From a bacterium (GTDB lineage: Bacteria > Dependentiae > Babeliae > Babeliales > RVW-14): a DNA stretch of 7,590 bases. The notes below the pieces were generated by a model. That model did not search any database. It was given only the letters and a program-made list of their open reading frames with translations, and was not told where the DNA came from. Location: NCBI GenBank assembly GCA_010027825.1, contig RGUK01000061.1, forward strand, positions 1 to 7,590, read 5' to 3'. This document shows, in pieces, positions 4,855 through 7,590 of the stretch. Numbering within the stretch: the first letter of the stretch is position 1; the number at the start of each line of letters is the position of its first letter. Made by a program: the position numbers and the translations under genes.

Positions 4855-7590
4855 ATGAGAAAACAATTTTACGAGAAAGCATTACCGACTCAGGGTGTCT
4901 ACTGCGCAGCCGGGATCAAGGCTGGCAGATCGGTGCAGCACCGGTTTGCGGAGACAGTAGATGCGCTGATTCAACACACCGAAGATCTTAAAGACGAGGG
5001 CTACAACGTATACGTCGCCCCGAACTCATTCCAAGGTTATAGCAGGAAGGCAAGTGACGCTGCGTTCGCGCGGTCGTTCTTTGTTGACCTTGATGTTAAC
5101 CACGGCGCGGTTTGCTACGACAGCAAGGACGCTGCACTGGCTGCGCTTGACGCATTCGTTACCGAGCATGAGTTGCCGCCCCCTGTGCGGGTGGACTCGG
5201 GCACTGGTATCCAAGCCTTCTGGCTTTTTGAAAACAACGTGGCTGCGTCGGAGTGGGTGCCTTACGCAGAAAAATTTAAAGACTTTTGCATCGAGCATGG
5301 CTTGCTCATCGACGCATCGGTCACGGCTGACGCTGCGCGAATCATGCGCTGCCCCGACACTTACAACTACAAGACCGACCCGCCGAACCTCGCGCGGGTG
5401 CTCGATGACGTAATAGAACAATACGACTTCGATGTATTTAAAAGTTTTCTAGGTGAGATCGACGTTACGCCGTCGCTTAAGGCTATCTTGGCTGATGTGC
5501 CGAAGGGACTCGACAACGACACCGCAGCCTTCAAGGACAACTTTGAATACTACTTCTCCGATATCGCAACCCAGAGTCTAGAAGGCACGGGCTGCAATCA
5601 GATTAGATTCATTCTAGAGAACGCCGCCACGCTTGCTGAACCGGTTTGGTATGCGGGGCTTTCCGTGGCTGTCCGCTGCGTAGACGGTGAAGAAGCCATC
5701 CATCTGATGTCCGAAGACCATCCCGGCTACAGTCGCCGGGAGACGGAACGCAAGGCACAGCAGTCGCTGAAGAATGCCGCGTGGGCGCACTCATGTAAGT
5801 CGTTTGAGAAGGAGAACCCCGGTGGATGTAACGGATGCCCCCACAAAGGACGGCTCCGCTCTGGCTCCCCCATCGACCTCGGAAGAAGGTTCGAAGAAGC
5901 CAAAGCGGCCCCCCAAGCCCCTACGCAGGACGCATCTGGGGTCACGCAGAATCCCCAAGAAGTTCTGGTCTTCCCGGACTACCTAAAGCCGTTCGTGCGG
6001 GGCCGTAATGGCGGTGTGTATCACATCCCCCCAGCAGATGAGGACGGGGAGCGGGAAGATCCCGTATGCCTTACGGCGAACGATCTGTACCCGATCAAAC
6101 GAATGAAGGCAGGGTCGGATGGGGAGTGCCTGTTGATGCGGCACGTGTTCCCGAAAGACCCGCCCAACGAGTTCCTGCTACCGCTGAAGTTCATCTACGC
6201 ATTCGACATGCTGAAGAAGATCTTGGGTGAGAACGGGGTCAATTTTCATGTCTCGCTGACTCAACGGATGTTTGAGTACTTGAGTAAGTGGGACGTTTAC
6301 CTACAACACAAAGAGAGAGCAGAGATCATGCGCGCACAAATGGGCTGGACAGAAACTAAGGATGCCTTCGTATTTGGCGATCGGGAGATCGCGGTGAACG
6401 GGGAGGAGCGCAACGCTGCCATCTCCCCCATGATTAAGAACGTCGCCAAACTTGTCCGCCGTACGGGCGACTTTGAAACGTGGAAGAAGAGCGTTCAGTT
6501 GCTCAACGAGCCGGGTATGGAACTGCATGCACTTGGTCTGCTGCAGGGCTTCGGTTCACCGTTGATGCCGTGGGCTCCGACTCCCGGTGTGAGTTTCTGC
6601 TTTCAAAGTGGTGACTCGGGTGTAGGCAAAACCGGCGCACTCTACGCGGGGCTGAGTGTCTTCTCCGATCCGGTCAACACTGGGCTTCTTGAAGGCAACG
6701 CCACCGAAAATGCGTACATCGGTCGCTATCTTGCACTGAAAAACATTTTGTTCGGTATCGACGAAACGTCGAACATTGATGTCGAGTTGTTGTGCAAAGT
6801 GCTACACCGCATCTCGCAAGGCAAGGCGAAACTGCGTATGCAGTCATCAGTCAACGCAGAGCGCGAACTTGAAATGACCGCATCGCTGCAAGCCGTGATG
6901 ACATCGAACCACTCGATGTACGACAAACTCTACGCGCACAAGACATCTCCTGCGGGTGAGATCGCGCGGCTTGTCGAGTTGCAGATGAAGAAACCGCAGC
7001 AAATGGTCGAGGACGAGACCTACGGTAGCCGCATCTTCCAGCCGCTCAAGAGTAACTACGGCTGGGCAGGTCCGGAGTTCATCAAGCACATCTACAACAA
7101 GGGACTGGAGAATGTTCAGCCGGTGCTGAATCGTTGGATCGAGCGGTTCATGAAGGACTACGGCGGCTCATCTGAGTATCGCTTCTATCACAACGGCATC
7201 GCTGCTTGCTTTGCGGGTGGGGAACTCGCCAACGAGGCGGGCATCATCGACTTCGATCTGGAGCGCATCTACGGTGTCGTGATGCTGCACATGATCCAGA
7301 TTCGCGATAAGACGGTGAAGTCCGTGCACATCGACTACAAGGCGTTAATCACCGAGTTCTACTACAACAACCTTACGAGTTTCTTGATCTTCAACGAAGA
7401 CAAGTTGACCTCTGAGCCGTACGGCAAGGAGTTGGTCGGACGCATCGAGTCCTCAACGCACCGGATGTACGTCAGTAAGAGTGCGTTCAAGAAGTTCTTG
7501 TCCACCAAGCAGATCAGTACCCGTGAGTTTGAGGCATCGCTGGAAAAGGAAAAGATACTGATCGGCACCGAGAAGCGTCGTCTGTCTTCA
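4855..7590 (+). CDS. Fused primase-helicase (AEP-like primase plus DUF927-like helicase), 3' end outside window
   Basis: This frame is open for 912 codons to the window edge without a stop. The N-terminal part (about 1-190) looks like an archaeo-eukaryotic primase. FFVDLDV (75-81) gives the metal-binding Asp78 and Asp80, DSGTGIQAFWLF (114-125) is the second motif, and ADAARIMRCPDTYNYK (158-173) is the third. Residues about 240-340 resemble a primase C-terminal domain: SEDHPGYSRRETERKAQQ, then a cysteine cluster C314, C325, C328 (GGCNGCPHKG). The C-terminal part is a P-loop ATPase, with Walker A SGDSGVGKT (585-593), Walker B LFGIDE (Asp636, Glu637) and a sensor-1-like TSN (683-685), closest in my memory to DUF927-type helicases. 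It would prime and unwind DNA at phage replication forks. In the second motif, where AEPs have His, Gln120 is seen. ATG 4855 has only a weak GGCGG upstream, but no better start exists after the terminator. Confidence 0.9.
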   Translation, partial: MRKQFYEKALPTQGVYCAAGIKAGRSVQHRFAETVDALIQHTEDLKDEGYNVYVAPNSFQGYSRKASDAAFARSFFVDLDVNHGAVCYDSKDAALAALDAFVTEHELPPPVRVDSGTGIQAFWLFENNVAASEWVPYAEKFKDFCIEHGLLIDASVTADAARIMRCPDTYNYKTDPPNLARVLDDVIEQYDFDVFKSFLGEIDVTPSLKAILADVPKGLDNDTAAFKDNFEYYFSDIATQSLEGTGCNQIRFILENAATLAEPVWYAGLSVAVRCVDGEEAIHLMSEDHPGYSRRETERKAQQSLKNAAWAHSCKSFEKENPGGCNGCPHKGRLRSGSPIDLGRRFEEAKAAPQAPTQDASGVTQNPQEVLVFPDYLKPFVRGRNGGVYHIPPADEDGEREDPVCLTANDLYPIKRMKAGSDGECLLMRHVFPKDPPNEFLLPLKFIYAFDMLKKILGENGVNFHVSLTQRMFEYLSKWDVYLQHKERAEIMRAQMGWTETKDAFVFGDREIAVNGEERNAAISPMIKNVAKLVRRTGDFETWKKSVQLLNEPGMELHALGLLQGFGSPLMPWAPTPGVSFCFQSGDSGVGKTGALYAGLSVFSDPVNTGLLEGNATENAYIGRYLALKNILFGIDETSNIDVELLCKVLHRISQGKAKLRMQSSVNAERELEMTASLQAVMTSNHSMYDKLYAHKTSPAGEIARLVELQMKKPQQMVEDETYGSRIFQPLKSNYGWAGPEFIKHIYNKGLENVQPVLNRWIERFMKDYGGSSEYRFYHNGIAACFAGGELANEAGIIDFDLERIYGVVMLHMIQIRDKTVKSVHIDYKALITEFYYNNLTSFLIFNEDKLTSEPYGKELVGRIESSTHRMYVSKSAFKKFLSTKQISTREFEASLEKEKILIGTEKRRLSS

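Noticed and set aside
5054..5413. 119-codon + strand frame inside the primase-helicase gene
   Set aside because: It lies over the AEP motifs in another frame. Its Thr/Arg/Ser-rich sequence is a shadow.
6377..6392. 6-bp hairpin GCGATC/GATCGC with GGGA loop
   Set aside because: It is short, lies inside the primase-helicase coding region, has no U-tract and is within chance expectation.

Overview
The window reads as part of the replication and recombination region of a tailed double-stranded DNA bacteriophage, or of a prophage. All genes are on the + strand. They are packed with overlaps of 1 to 32 nt or gaps of 3 to 59 nt, and their products form a phage replication set. Base composition is moderate (about half G+C by eye), apart from one small AT-rich gene. 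I see no structural, lysis or integration genes, no tRNA, no insertion sequence and no CRISPR array, and nothing that names the host. No stretch of more than 300 bases lacks a gene. The longest non-coding gap is 59 nt and holds a terminator.

Layout: (1) 1-318, the 3' end of a family A DNA polymerase gene. (2) 318-803, a conserved phage-type protein with a possible PD-(D/E)XK-like core. (3) 800-1436, a Cas4/RecB-type PD-(D/E)XK nuclease with four cysteines suited to an Fe-S cluster. Its natural ATG is out of frame with its body, apparently through a small frameshift at about 807-811. (4) 1442-1645, a small AT-rich orphan. (5) 1614-1868, a very basic 84-aa HNH-like protein. (6) 1872-3587, an SNF2-type superfamily 2 helicase. 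(7) 3601-4470, a putative ssDNA-binding or zinc-binding protein with a flexible Gly/Ser linker and a low-complexity tail. (8) 4481-4795, a small helix-turn-helix protein. (9) A strong intrinsic terminator at 4813-4841. (10) 4855-7590, a large fused primase-helicase that runs off the right edge of the window still open (912 codons seen).

Taken together, the genes could supply priming and unwinding (primase-helicase), synthesis (PolA), coating of single strands (the cysteine-rich protein), remodelling (SNF2 helicase) and end-processing (Cas4-like and possibly HNH-like or PD-(D/E)XK-like nucleases). Joint function is inferred from gene order and domain content. The points most worth checking are the broken 5' end of the Cas4-like gene, the terminator only 13 nt before the primase-helicase start, a near-perfect 20-bp palindrome upstream of the ssDNA-binding candidate, and the variant active-site motifs in several enzymes.
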